From contig NZ_JAAGOB010000002.1 of assembly GCF_010550695.1 (NCBI RefSeq), positions 552,200 through 616,199 on the forward strand: 64,000 nt of DNA, in the 5' to 3' direction. Origin of the DNA: Phytoactinopolyspora alkaliphila (GTDB lineage Bacteria > Actinomycetota > Actinomycetes > Jiangellales > Jiangellaceae). The translations under genes were made by a program, and so were the position numbers. The first letter of the stretch is position 1. Each line of letters begins with the position of its first letter. Shown here in pieces: positions 33,307 through 41,789 of this stretch. The notes beneath the pieces were generated by a model, which had not been told where the DNA came from, ran no database searches, and saw only the letters and a program-made list of their open reading frames with translations.

Positions 33307-34008
33307 CTATCGGAGGATGTCCGTAGCGGCGTGGGCGTCGTCGACGCCGTCGATAAGAAACGCCGTACCGGCGGCATTGTCGGTCCGCAGCGGCAGGATC
33401 CGCTGGTAGGCGTCCGACCGGTACCAACCCTCGGCGCTCGCCCGGTCAGGGAACTCGAGGACGATCAGGTCACCCGTCCACTCTCCCTCCAGCACGGTGG
33501 GGCGTCCGCCGTGGATGATGAACTTCCCGCCGAACGGGCGCAGCGTGTCGTCGATGCCGTTCAGGTAGCCGACGATGCCGTCGCCCATCCGCACGTCGTG
33601 CAGGTGCGCCACCGCGTAGGTACGAGCAGGCTCGACCTCGTCGTTCAAGCCCGGAGCCCGGTCGAGGAATCCGAGCACGGTGGTGATCAGGCCGTCGTCG
33701 TTCACGGTGACGACGTCGAACCCGATCACTACCGGTTCCGAGTCCACGGGCGCCAGGGCCCACCGGAACCGTGCCTGGCCATGGTGCGCGTCGACGTCGC
33801 CCAGGAGCCGGAACCGCATCCCCGGGAACTGTGCCTGCACACCGCCGATCAGGGCGTGCAGCTCGTCGACGGTACTCGTCGCCGCCAGCGGGTCGGTGTA
33901 GGAGACGCCGGCGGCGAACAGGTCGTCCATCAGCTTTTTCCTTGTCTCGGCGTCTTGCTCGTTCCAGACCTGGAGGTAACGGCCGGCGAGGCTGGTGAAG
34001 TCAGTCAT
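33307..34008 (-). CDS. Fusion of an NTF2/SnoaL-like domain and a DUF1330 domain
   Basis: A 233-residue protein with two cone-like domains. Residues ~1-115 form an NTF2/SnoaL-like fold (FTSLAGRYLQVWNEQDAETR, then SYTDPLAAT, then GFDVVTVNDDGLITTVLGFL). Residues ~130-233 match DUF1330 (GKFIIHGGRPTVLEGEWTGD, then LIVLEFPDRASAEGWYRSD, then YQRILPLR), a dimeric ferredoxin-like fold. The ATG at 34008 is used. Both folds usually occur as separate small proteins with hydrophobic pockets. The catalytic role is not known. Confidence 0.85.
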   Translation of the reverse strand: MTDFTSLAGRYLQVWNEQDAETRKKLMDDLFAAGVSYTDPLAATSTVDELHALIGGVQAQFPGMRFRLLGDVDAHHGQARFRWALAPVDSEPVVIGFDVVTVNDDGLITTVLGFLDRAPGLNDEVEPARTYAVAHLHDVRMGDGIVGYLNGIDDTLRPFGGKFIIHGGRPTVLEGEWTGDLIVLEFPDRASAEGWYRSDAYQRILPLRTDNAAGTAFLIDGVDDAHAATDILR

Positions 34009-34100
34009 GGGAGATCCTCTCGGGAAGCGGTGAATCCGGTGTGATGTCTCCATCGTTCGGCAGCCGCCGACGCTGGTCGATTACGTCTCAGGTAATGCGC

Positions 34101-34955
34101 TCAGGTCGCGTCTGGCTGCGCGATGGCGTGCTCGGCTGCCCGGCTGACGTCTTCCCACTGAGCCCAGGTGTCCATCCGGCGCCGCGAGATGTCGAATGCG
34201 AGGTCGTAGACCATGCTGCCGAGCAGGAGCCGCAGCGGCGGATCGTCGCTGTCGACCAGAGTCATGATCGCTTCGGCGGCCAGCTTCGGGTCACTGTCGA
34301 TGCTTCCTTCGCCGAACTGCTTCGCGAGCTTTTCGCGCAGCGGTCCGTAGGCGTCAAGGGGCGCAGTGAACTGCATCGACGTGTACAGATCGGTCCAGTA
34401 GCCGCCGGGCTGAACGATGGTCAGCGAGACCCCGAACGGCGCGAGCTCGGCCGCCAGAGCCTCACTCATCCCCTCCAGAGCAAACTTGCTTGCGCTGTAC
34501 ATGCCGCTGGTGGGAAAGCCGCCCAGGCCCCCGATGCTGGAGATCTGGACGATGTGCCCGGATCCCTGCTTCCGTAGTTGCGGGGCCACCGCCTGACTTA
34601 CCCACAGCGCGCCGAAGAAGTTAACCTCGAATTGAGACCGCGCCTCCGCCTCGGTGAACTCCTCGACGGTGCCCGACGCCATGATCCCGGCGTTGTTGAC
34701 GACGACGTCGAGCCGGCCGAAATGCTTCACGGCGGCGGCGACCCCGGCGAACACGGCATCCCGATCGATGACGTCCAAGGCGAGCGGCAGGACGCGGTCA
34801 CCGTACGCGTCGATCAGCTCCGGGGAGCCGGCGATAGTGCGGGAGACGGCCACTACCCGGTCACCGGCCTCCAGGGCCGCCCGTGCGAACGCCTGGCCGA
34901 GGCCGCGGCTTGCTCCTGTGATGAACCAGACACGAGACGGCGAATGGGTCGTCAT
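34101..34955 (-). CDS. Short-chain dehydrogenase/reductase
   Basis: A 284-residue classical SDR with an NAD(P)-binding Rossmann fold: TGASRGLGQAFARAAL (~13-28), NNAG (~87-90), and the catalytic set Ser (QISSIGGLGG, ~139), Tyr and Lys (YSASKFALEG, ~153-157). The start at 34955 follows AGAGGAAGG. It diverges from a TetR gene across a 125-bp region with two palindromes, and is probably that regulator's target. The substrate is unknown. Confidence 0.93.
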   Translation of the reverse strand: MTTHSPSRVWFITGASRGLGQAFARAALEAGDRVVAVSRTIAGSPELIDAYGDRVLPLALDVIDRDAVFAGVAAAVKHFGRLDVVVNNAGIMASGTVEEFTEAEARSQFEVNFFGALWVSQAVAPQLRKQGSGHIVQISSIGGLGGFPTSGMYSASKFALEGMSEALAAELAPFGVSLTIVQPGGYWTDLYTSMQFTAPLDAYGPLREKLAKQFGEGSIDSDPKLAAEAIMTLVDSDDPPLRLLLGSMVYDLAFDISRRRMDTWAQWEDVSRAAEHAIAQPDAT

Positions 34956-34982
34956 GGTGTGTACCTTCCTCTTTGACGAGAC

Positions 34983-35051
34983 GAGACGCTCCGTCTCGTT
35001 TCGTCGCCAAGTATGCACAGCATTCTGTCGGCGCGTCAAGACGGACCGTCT
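34983..35051. promoter_or_regulatory. Two TetR-type operators between the SDR and tetR genes
   Basis: GAGACGCTCCGTCTC (34983-34997) and AGACGGACCGTCT (35039-35051) are palindromes sharing the AGACG...CGTCT half-sites, with centres about 55 bases apart. They flank the divergent promoters of the SDR and TetR genes, the usual layout for self-repression plus control of a neighbour. Confidence 0.65.
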
Positions 35052-35080
35052 CGTCTCGCAGTCGCGGTAGAGTGACGCGT

Positions 35081-35680
35081 ATGCCCCAGACGACGGCGGA
35101 ACGGCCCCGGCGCAACGAGAAGTCCCGGCAGGCGATCCTCACCGCTGCCCTTCAGCTGGCCGGAGAAGTCGGCTACACCAAGCTGAGCATCGAGGCGATC
35201 GCCGCGCGGGCAGGCGTCGGTAAACAGACGATCTACCGCTGGTGGCCGTCCAAGGCGGCAGTGCTCTTCGATGCCGTGCTCGCGCTCAGCACCAACGACG
35301 CCGGTGAGACGACCCTGCCGGACACCGGTGACCTGGAAGCCGATCTGCGCACCGTCCTGCACGCCACCGTGCGGGAGCTCAACGACCCCGGCTATGACCG
35401 GTCCATGCGCTCCCTCACCGTCGCCCTCCTCGAGGACGAGGGCCTTGCCGCCGAGTACCGGCGAAACCTGGCGCAGCGCATGCACGAGGTGAAGAAGGAC
35501 AGGCTACGCAGCGCGCAACTCGCCGGTCATGTCGCCGAGGACGTGGACCTCGACGCCGCCGTTGAGATGATCTTCGGACCCCTGATGAACCGCTGGCTGA
35601 CTCGCAGCGGGCCCATCACGCCCGAGTACGCCGACACGATCCTCACCACGGCGTTGAACGGCCTGCGCCCCCGCGGCTGA
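35081..35680 (+). CDS. TetR-family transcriptional regulator
   Basis: A 199-residue repressor. The N-terminal TetR helix-turn-helix is LSIEAIAARAGVGKQTIYRW followed by WPSKAAVLFDAV (~33-65). The C-terminal ligand domain (~80-199, with YRRNLAQRMHEVKKDRL and a final dimer helix) fits the TetR_C_16/AcrR-like class. It presumably binds the two AGACG/CGTCT palindromes upstream and controls itself and the divergent SDR gene. The ligand is unknown. Confidence 0.93.
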   Translation: MPQTTAERPRRNEKSRQAILTAALQLAGEVGYTKLSIEAIAARAGVGKQTIYRWWPSKAAVLFDAVLALSTNDAGETTLPDTGDLEADLRTVLHATVRELNDPGYDRSMRSLTVALLEDEGLAAEYRRNLAQRMHEVKKDRLRSAQLAGHVAEDVDLDAAVEMIFGPLMNRWLTRSGPITPEYADTILTTALNGLRPRG

Positions 35681-35775
35681 CGCGCCGGCCACCCAGCGTG
35701 CAGCCTCCTGGCGGGTGCCGGCCATGACCTCCGAGGTAATCGGCCGGCGACGCCGGGCCGCCTAGATTGGTCGGC

Positions 35776-36555
35776 ATGACAGTTGTCGACATCTCCGCCC
35801 CGGTCGGGCAGTCGCTGCGCTGGTGGCGCGAGCGACGACGGCTCACCCAGCTCGAGCTGTCCTTGCACGCCGAGGTGTCCGCCCGGCACATCAGCTTCAT
35901 CGAGACCGGCCGGTCCGCGCCCACGGCGGCGATGATCCTGCGGCTGGCCGAGTGCCTGGACGTGCCCCTGCGGGACCGCAACGCGATGCTGCTCAGCGCC
36001 GGTTTCGCTCCCGCCTACTCGCAACGCCGGCTCAGCGACCCTCCACTGTCGGTGGTCAACGAGGCGATCAATCGCATCCTCGACGCGCATGCACCGTACC
36101 CAGCTCTCGTCGTCGACCGCCGATGGAACCTGGTCGCAGCCAACGACGCCATCCATGTTCTGATGGCGGGCGCCGCGCCGTTCCTGCTCGAGCCACCGGT
36201 CAACGTGCTGCATCTGACGTTCCACCCGGACGGCTTGGCTGCCCGCATCGCGAATCTGAGCGAGTGGCGAGACCACATCTTCGCCCGTCTCCAGCTCGAC
36301 CACGAGAAGACAGCCGACCCGCAGCTCGGTCAGCTCATCGACGAGTTACGCGCCTATCCCGCGCCCCCGCCCGGACACGGCACGTCTGCCCCCTCCCTGG
36401 TGGTTCCGTGCCGGTTGCGCACCGACGACGGCCTCATCTCCATGTTCAGCATGACGACCGTGTTCGGCACCCCGGCCGACGTGACCGTCTCCGAGCTGGC
36501 CATCGAGACCTTCTACCCCGAGGACGAGTTCACCGCCGCATACTTCCGGCGCTGA
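35776..36555 (+). CDS. XRE-family regulator with MmyB-like ligand domain
   Basis: A 259-residue regulator. Residues ~11-65 are the helix-turn-helix (LRWWRERRRLTQLELSLHAE then VSARHISFIETGRSAP). The rest (~95-259) is the MmyB-like PAS-type domain, seen as ALVVDRRWNLVAANDAIHVL then LTFHPDGLAARIANLSEWRD. Such proteins bind fatty acids or other small ligands in known structures. It lies on its own between tetR and a convergent MFS gene, with only 47 bases to the latter's stop. Confidence 0.92.
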   Translation: MTVVDISAPVGQSLRWWRERRRLTQLELSLHAEVSARHISFIETGRSAPTAAMILRLAECLDVPLRDRNAMLLSAGFAPAYSQRRLSDPPLSVVNEAINRILDAHAPYPALVVDRRWNLVAANDAIHVLMAGAAPFLLEPPVNVLHLTFHPDGLAARIANLSEWRDHIFARLQLDHEKTADPQLGQLIDELRAYPAPPPGHGTSAPSLVVPCRLRTDDGLISMFSMTTVFGTPADVTVSELAIETFYPEDEFTAAYFRR

Positions 36556-36602
36556 CATCGCAGTGAGGAGTTCAGGAGGGACACGACCGCCCGCATGCCG
36601 GA

Positions 36603-37916
36603 TCAGGTCTGTGAGCGCCGGTGGCGTCGTCGTCGTTCGATGACCTCCCGAATAGGTGGAACGACGACGCCGTGCTCCGCCATTCGCCGCCGGACCAGTC
36701 GCCGCGCCCGGAGGATCCCGACCAGCCCGGATACCCAGATCAGATAGTGCACGCACAGGGCGATCCGGAAGTCGTCGAGCTCATAGGTGCTGGCCCCGCC
36801 GGTGCGGATGTCCAGCACGATCCCGACACCCAGGATAGTGATCAACGCGGCAGTGAACCCGCCCACGTTGACGATGCCGGTGGCGGTGCCCAGCCGGTTA
36901 GGCGGATTGAACGTCCGCGCGAAGTCGAACGCCACCATCGAGCCCGGTCCGCTCAGCGACAGCGACAGCACCAGGAGGACCAGCGTCCAGATCGGTGCCT
37001 GACCCGGCCAGACGATCACCAGCGTCCACGCCGCGGCGTTCGCGACGACGACGCCCAGCACCAGCCAGGAACGCCGCAGCGGATGACGCGTGACCAGCAC
37101 GCCCAGAACCGGACCGGCCACCCCGCCGGCCAGCACCATGAGCGTCAGCAGCGTACCGGCCAACGCCTGTGAACGGCCCTGGCCGGCGACGATGAACGGG
37201 AAGCCCCACATCATCGCGAACACGATGCCCGCGAAGCCGGTGGAATAGTGCGACCAGAGCCCGAGCCGAGTCCCCGGATGTTTCCAGGCGGTCACCAGAT
37301 CACGACCGGCGCCACCCCAGACACCGGTGCGGATCGGCACAGCCCGCACGTCCGGCGCATCGCGGATCGCGGCCACGGCCAGCACCACCACCAGCACGCT
37401 CATACTCGCCGCGGATGTGTACGCGACCGGCCAGCCGAACTGGTGCAGCACCGCCACGAACGGCACCGCCGACAGGACCTGGCCGAGCTGGCCGATCAGC
37501 CCGGTGAGCTGCGTCATCACCGGTACCCGGCCGGACGGGAACCAGGCGGCCACCAGCCGCAGGACGCTGACGAACGTCATCGCGTCGCCGGCGCCGACGA
37601 GCACCCGCCCGCCCATCGCCACCGGCACCGACCCGGCAGCCGCGAGGACCACTTGGCCGGCCGCCATGATCGCGGCGCCGATGATCAGCAGCCGCCGCGG
37701 GCCTATCTGGTCCAGCAGGACACCCACCGGCACCTGAAGCCCCGCGTAGACCAGCAGCTGGAGCACGACGAAGGAGGCGAGAACGCTCGCGGAGATGCCG
37801 AACCGAGCGGAGGCGTCCAGGCCGGAGACGCCGAAGGAAGTGCGGTGCAGGACCGCGACGATGTACGCGACCAGCCCCACACCCCACACGACCCATGCGC
37901 GGCGCGACGTTGCCAT
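36603..37916 (-). CDS. Major facilitator superfamily transporter
   Basis: A 437-residue integral membrane protein with 12 predicted helices in two bundles. The loop 2-3 signature appears as GVLLDQIGPRRLLIIGAA (~66-83), and GRVLVGAGDAMTFVSVLR marks helix 4. The cytoplasmic C-terminus is very basic (VIERRRRHRRS). The start at 37916 (MATSRR) is preferred over 37940. The gene is monocistronic with its 5' side facing the inverted-repeat element at 38.1 kb. The substrate cannot be told. Confidence 0.93.
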   Translation of the reverse strand: MATSRRAWVVWGVGLVAYIVAVLHRTSFGVSGLDASARFGISASVLASFVVLQLLVYAGLQVPVGVLLDQIGPRRLLIIGAAIMAAGQVVLAAAGSVPVAMGGRVLVGAGDAMTFVSVLRLVAAWFPSGRVPVMTQLTGLIGQLGQVLSAVPFVAVLHQFGWPVAYTSAASMSVLVVVLAVAAIRDAPDVRAVPIRTGVWGGAGRDLVTAWKHPGTRLGLWSHYSTGFAGIVFAMMWGFPFIVAGQGRSQALAGTLLTLMVLAGGVAGPVLGVLVTRHPLRRSWLVLGVVVANAAAWTLVIVWPGQAPIWTLVLLVLSLSLSGPGSMVAFDFARTFNPPNRLGTATGIVNVGGFTAALITILGVGIVLDIRTGGASTYELDDFRIALCVHYLIWVSGLVGILRARRLVRRRMAEHGVVVPPIREVIERRRRHRRSQT

Positions 37917-38090
37917 CAGGCCACCATTGTCCACCCACACGTGCCTGGCCCGCTGTCCATACGTATGGGTCCGCCCAGGTCAGCTAGGCACCCGGGGTGT
38001 GACGCGTCAGCAAGCTCACAGCCGCGGCGCACGCCGGACCCGGGCGGGGTGTGGGTCTTGGTGTCATGTGGGTCTGCGCGTGGCGAAGGT

Positions 38091-38196
38091 CTGCGCGTTC
38101 CTTTGCAATGCGCACACCGGCGCATCAGGGGCACATGACCGTACACGGCGGCGCAGCCTCGTTGCGTATATGTGCGCATTGCAAAGGCACGCGCAG
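38091..38196. repeat. Intergenic inverted-repeat element, family 1, copy 2
   Basis: The arms are 38091-38116 (CTGCGCGTTCCTTTGCAATG...) and 38171-38196 (...CATTGCAAAGGCACGCGCAG), 26 bases with one mismatch, around a 54-base loop. The right arm with its GTTGCGTATATGTG lead-in is nearly identical to that of the element at 23425-23507, while the loops differ. This copy lies between the MFS and CBS genes. Confidence 0.75.
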
Positions 38197-38236
38197 GTGC
38201 ACCCCATTGAGGCGGCAGCGCGCTGCCGGCCGAAGG

Positions 38237-38674
38237 TCAAGTGGCGGCCGTCCGGATGTACGTGGTCAGCGAGTCGCGTTCCAGCTCCAGCTCGGTCATC
38301 CGGCTCTTGACGACATCACCGATGCTCACGATCCCGATCATCCGGCCGTCCTGGACGACAGGGACGTGGCGGAACCGCCCGTCGGTCATCACTTGAGACA
38401 GTTCGTCCAGGTGAGTATCCGGTTCGCAGGTCCGGACCTGCGACGTCATGATCGACGACACCGGGGCGGACAGGATGGCCGCTCCGTCTCTCGCCAGTGC
38501 CCGCGCGATGTCTCGCTCGGAGACGATGCCGTCGATGGCGCCGTCGCCGGAAGACACCACGGTAGCGCCGATATGGTGCTCTGCCAGCACCGCGAGCAGC
38601 GTGCGGACGTCGTCGCCGGGAGCGACCGTGACCACGGAGTTGCCTTTGGCCCGGATCAGATCGGATACGTGCAT
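38237..38674 (-). CDS. Tandem CBS-domain protein
   Basis: A 145-residue soluble protein made of two CBS motifs, one Bateman module. CBS1 is ~8-62 (VVTVAPGDDVRTLLAVLAEH then DGIVSERDIARAL) and CBS2 ~72-128 (VRTCEPDTHLDELSQVMTDG then MIGIVSIGDVVKSRM). Such stand-alone modules bind adenine nucleotides and sense energy state. The ATG at 38674 follows AGGAGG, clearly better than upstream alternatives. No effector domain is fused. Confidence 0.93.
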   Translation of the reverse strand: MHVSDLIRAKGNSVVTVAPGDDVRTLLAVLAEHHIGATVVSSGDGAIDGIVSERDIARALARDGAAILSAPVSSIMTSQVRTCEPDTHLDELSQVMTDGRFRHVPVVQDGRMIGIVSIGDVVKSRMTELELERDSLTTYIRTAAT

Positions 38675-38918
38675 GGGGAGCCTCCTGCCGGTGTCGGAGT
38701 ACACCTCGTGCCTTTGAACCGTACGTTCTCCAGGCCGTTTACGAAAGGTCTTCCGGGAAAACGGCGACGAGAACCGCATGTGACTCCCGGCGTGACGTGT
38801 CTCACCATGGCCGTGTATCGTCAGCTTCAACCCGCCCGTGCGCGGGCCACAATTTCATACCCATCCACTTCACTACGGATCGTCCGGCACGTACCTGCCG
38901 GTGAAGGGAAGCAGCAGC

Positions 38919-40040
38919 ATGGCCACTGTCACGTATGACAAGGCATCCCGGGTCTACCCGGGTCAGGAGAAGCCCGCGGTCGACAGTCTCGACCTGCAGA
39001 TCGAAGACGGCGAGTTCCTCGTTCTCGTCGGCCCCTCCGGTTGTGGAAAGTCGACCAGCCTGCGCATGCTCGCCGGCCTCGAGGAAGTCGACGCCGGCGC
39101 CATCCGCATCGGGGACCGCGACGTCACCCACATGCCGCCGAAGGACCGGGACATCGCCATGGTGTTCCAGAACTACGCGCTCTACCCGCACATGACGGTT
39201 GCCGCGAACATGGGCTTCGCCCTGAAGATCTCCGGTACCCCGAAGGCGGAGATCCAGCGCCGGGTCATGGACGCGGCCAAGCTGCTCGACCTCGTCGAGT
39301 ACCTCGACCGCAAGCCGAAGGCCCTCTCCGGCGGTCAGCGTCAGCGTGTCGCCATGGGCCGTGCCATCGTCCGTGAGCCGCAGGTGTTCCTCATGGACGA
39401 GCCGCTGTCCAACCTGGACGCCAAGTTGCGTGTGTCCACGCGTACCCAGATCGCGTCGCTGCAGCGACGCCTCGGCATCACCACCGTCTATGTCACGCAC
39501 GACCAGATCGAGGCCATGACCATGGGCGACCGGGTCTGCGTGCTCAAGGACGGCATTCTGCAGCAGGTGGACACCCCGCTGAACCTCTACGACACCCCGG
39601 CCAACGTGTTCGTCGCCGGCTTCATCGGCTCCCCGGCCATGAACATCGCCACCTTCGATCTGGCGGACGGCCGCGCCAAGCTCGGCGAGGCCAATGTGGA
39701 GGTGCCGACGTCGGTCCTCAGCGCCGTCTCGAACGAAGGCTCGAACACCCTTACGGTCGGTTTCCGTCCGGAGTCGCTGATCCCGTCGTCCGCGGAGGAC
39801 GAGGGCGGTATCCCGGTCACCGTCGATGTCGTCGAGGAGCTCGGCTCCGACGCGTTCATCTACGGCCACCCCACCGGCCCCAAGGCCGCGGAGGCGACCG
39901 ACCGGATGCGCAGCGACACCATCATCGCGCGAGTCGAGCCGCGGATGGCTCCGGCCAAGGGCGAGAAGGTCGTATTCAAGGTCAAGGGCGGAGAGTCGCA
40001 CTTCTTCTCCACCAAGACCGGTGAGCGTATCTCGTACTGA
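38919..40040 (+). CDS. ABC transporter ATPase of the sugar-uptake UgpC/MsiK type
   Basis: A 373-residue ATP-binding subunit for carbohydrate importers. Walker A GPSGCGKST (~37-45), Q-loop MVFQNYALYPHM (~80), signature LSGGQRQRVAMGRA (~134), Walker B VFLMDEPLSNLDAKLR (~152) and H-loop YVTHDQIEAM (~188) are all intact. A C-terminal TOBE/MalK-type regulatory domain follows from ~240. No permease or binding protein is adjacent, as expected for an MsiK-like shared ATPase that energises several sugar transporters. A strong terminator lies 57 bases downstream. Confidence 0.95.
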   Translation: MATVTYDKASRVYPGQEKPAVDSLDLQIEDGEFLVLVGPSGCGKSTSLRMLAGLEEVDAGAIRIGDRDVTHMPPKDRDIAMVFQNYALYPHMTVAANMGFALKISGTPKAEIQRRVMDAAKLLDLVEYLDRKPKALSGGQRQRVAMGRAIVREPQVFLMDEPLSNLDAKLRVSTRTQIASLQRRLGITTVYVTHDQIEAMTMGDRVCVLKDGILQQVDTPLNLYDTPANVFVAGFIGSPAMNIATFDLADGRAKLGEANVEVPTSVLSAVSNEGSNTLTVGFRPESLIPSSAEDEGGIPVTVDVVEELGSDAFIYGHPTGPKAAEATDRMRSDTIIARVEPRMAPAKGEKVVFKVKGGESHFFSTKTGERISY

Positions 40041-40096
40041 CACGGCTCTGAGCACGCACGTCCGGTTCTTCGGACGCGCGCGCTGCACGTGAACAC

Positions 40097-40130
40097 GAGG
40101 CGGGACGCTGAGATTTCAGCGTCCCGCCTC
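40097..40130 (+). terminator. Strong intrinsic terminator after the ABC ATPase gene
   Basis: GAGGCGGGACGCTGA and TCAGCGTCCCGCCTC form a perfect 15-bp stem with a GATT loop. There is no long T-tract, which is usual for actinomycete terminators. It separates the ATPase gene from the DUF4032 gene. Confidence 0.75.
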
Positions 40131-40186
40131 GCTGTCGTTCACGCTCTGGTGCTCGGCGGCGGAGCCTGACACGAGAGAATGTGAGC

Positions 40187-41455
40187 ATGGAACTTCGCAT
40201 CCTCGCCTCGCCGCGCGAGCAGCAGGCACTGCTCGACCTGCCGTGGGACATGCCACTGGAGGAATGGCCCGAGTGGTACCTGGTGGCACTGCCCCGCGGC
40301 ATCTCCCGGCACGTCGTGCGGTTCACCCGGCTGGGCGGGCGGGTATATGCGCTGAAGGAAGTGGTGCAGTCCTTCGCCGATCGAGAGTACCGGCTCCTGC
40401 GTGACCTCGACCGGCTCGACGTTCCTGCGGTCAAGGCCGTCGGCGTCATCAGCGGCCGGGAGGCGCCGGACGGCGAGCCCCTCGACTCCATCCTGGTCAC
40501 CCGGCACCTGCAGTTCTCACTGCCGTACCGCGCGCTGTTCGCCAGGATGATGCGCCGGGAGACCGTCGACCGGTTGATCGACGCCCTCGTGGTGCTGATC
40601 GCCAGGCTGCATTTGCTCGGCTTCTACTGGGGCGACTGCTCCCTGTCCAACACGCTGTTCCGCCGGGACGCCGGCGCCTTCGCCGCGTACCTGGTCGACG
40701 CCGAGACGGGCGATCTGCACGAGGCACTCAGCACCGGGCAGCGCGAACACGACATCGAGATCGCCAGGGTGAACATCGCCGGCGAGATGATGGACCTGGC
40801 CGCGGCCGGCTACCTGGACGACACGGTGGACCCGATCGCCGTGAGTGACCAGGTCTTCGAGCGCTATCACACGCTCTGGGACGAACTCACGGGCTGGGAA
40901 GCGTTTGACGTCAACGACCGCTGGCGGATCGCCCGCCGGGTGGAACGCCTCAACGAACTCGGCTTCGACGTCGCCGAACTGGACATCATCACCGACATCG
41001 GCGGACGCACCGTGCGGGTCCAGCCCAAGGTGGTGGATCCGGGCCACCACTCCCGCCGCCTCCTCCGGCTCACTGGCATCGACGCGCAGGAGAACCAGGC
41101 CAGGCGGCTGCTCAATGACCTCGACGCCTACGCCGCCGAAACCGACCAGCAGGGTGAGGACGAGGAGATCGTGGCCAACTCGTGGGTCCTGGACTGCTTC
41201 GAGCCGGTGATGCGCGCGATCCCCCGTGAGTTCCGAGGCAAGCTGGAGGCGCCGGAGATCTACCACGAGGTCCTGGAGCACCGGTGGTACCTGTCCGAGC
41301 AGGCCGGGCACGACGTCGGGCTGAAGGAGACCACTCAGGACTACGTCGACAACGTCCTGCGACACAAGCCGGACGAGCTCGCGATCCTCGGCGGCACGTC
41401 GGAGGATCCGGAGCAGACGCAGCCGTTCCGGATCCCGTGGGACGAACTCGGCTGA
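40187..41455 (+). CDS. DUF4032 kinase-fold protein
   Basis: A 422-residue actinobacterial protein. The first ~220 residues show a lipopolysaccharide-kinase/RIO-like core: VYALKEVVQSFADREYRLLR (~54) supplies the nucleotide-site Lys and Glu, YWGDCSLSNTLF (~147-158) matches the catalytic loop, and AYLVDAETGD (~168) the metal-binding Asp. The DUF4032 region proper follows to the C-terminus (GHHSRRLLRLTGIDAQENQA). The substrate is unknown. The ATG at 40187 is two codons into the longest frame. It is monocistronic. Confidence 0.88.
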   Translation: MELRILASPREQQALLDLPWDMPLEEWPEWYLVALPRGISRHVVRFTRLGGRVYALKEVVQSFADREYRLLRDLDRLDVPAVKAVGVISGREAPDGEPLDSILVTRHLQFSLPYRALFARMMRRETVDRLIDALVVLIARLHLLGFYWGDCSLSNTLFRRDAGAFAAYLVDAETGDLHEALSTGQREHDIEIARVNIAGEMMDLAAAGYLDDTVDPIAVSDQVFERYHTLWDELTGWEAFDVNDRWRIARRVERLNELGFDVAELDIITDIGGRTVRVQPKVVDPGHHSRRLLRLTGIDAQENQARRLLNDLDAYAAETDQQGEDEEIVANSWVLDCFEPVMRAIPREFRGKLEAPEIYHEVLEHRWYLSEQAGHDVGLKETTQDYVDNVLRHKPDELAILGGTSEDPEQTQPFRIPWDELG

Positions 41456-41475
41456 GCCGTCCTCGACGCCCCGCT

Positions 41476-41525
41476 GTTGCGTCCTGCGGTCCGTGGCCCA
41501 GGGGGCTCGGTCCGCAGGACGCAAC
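41476..41525. terminator. Large hairpin after the DUF4032 gene
   Basis: GTTGCGTCCTGCGG (41476-41489) and CCGCAGGACGCAAC (41512-41525) are perfect 14-bp arms round a 22-base GC-rich loop that can itself pair. It starts 21 bases after the stop at 41455, so it probably terminates that transcript, although it could also be a dispersed palindrome. Confidence 0.55.
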
Positions 41526-41690
41526 GGCGTCTGGACGTCGGCCGGCGACTCATCCGCGGCGCCCGCCGGCGACCACTCCTGCGAGCGCGGCAGCGCCCCA
41601 GAGATGCGCCGAGCCTCCGTGTGCCTTCATGCCCCCTGTTCGGCGCCGGGAGCCCCGCGGATTGGTCCTTTCCTCAGCCACTTTCCGGGG

Positions 41691-41758
41691 CATGCCAGGG
41701 TTTGTGGTCGCTGGAAACGGACATTTCGGGCGCATTAACGATGCTAACCCCTGGCATG
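41691..41758. repeat. Intergenic palindromic element, family 2, copy 1
   Basis: CATGCCAGGG and CCCTGGCATG bound a 68-base element whose core, GGACATTTCGGGCGC with flanking TTGTGGTCGCTG and CTAACCC, recurs at 63022-63099. It sits just beyond the 3' end of the acyl-CoA dehydrogenase gene. The rest of 41526-41789 holds no gene. Confidence 0.75.
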
Positions 41759-41789
41759 CGCCGGGACGGAGGGCGCCCAGTCGGGGGGA

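Noticed and set aside
38802..40088. 428-codon minus-strand frame
   Set aside because: It is antisense to the ABC ATPase with all its motifs. Third-position GC keeps the reverse frame open.
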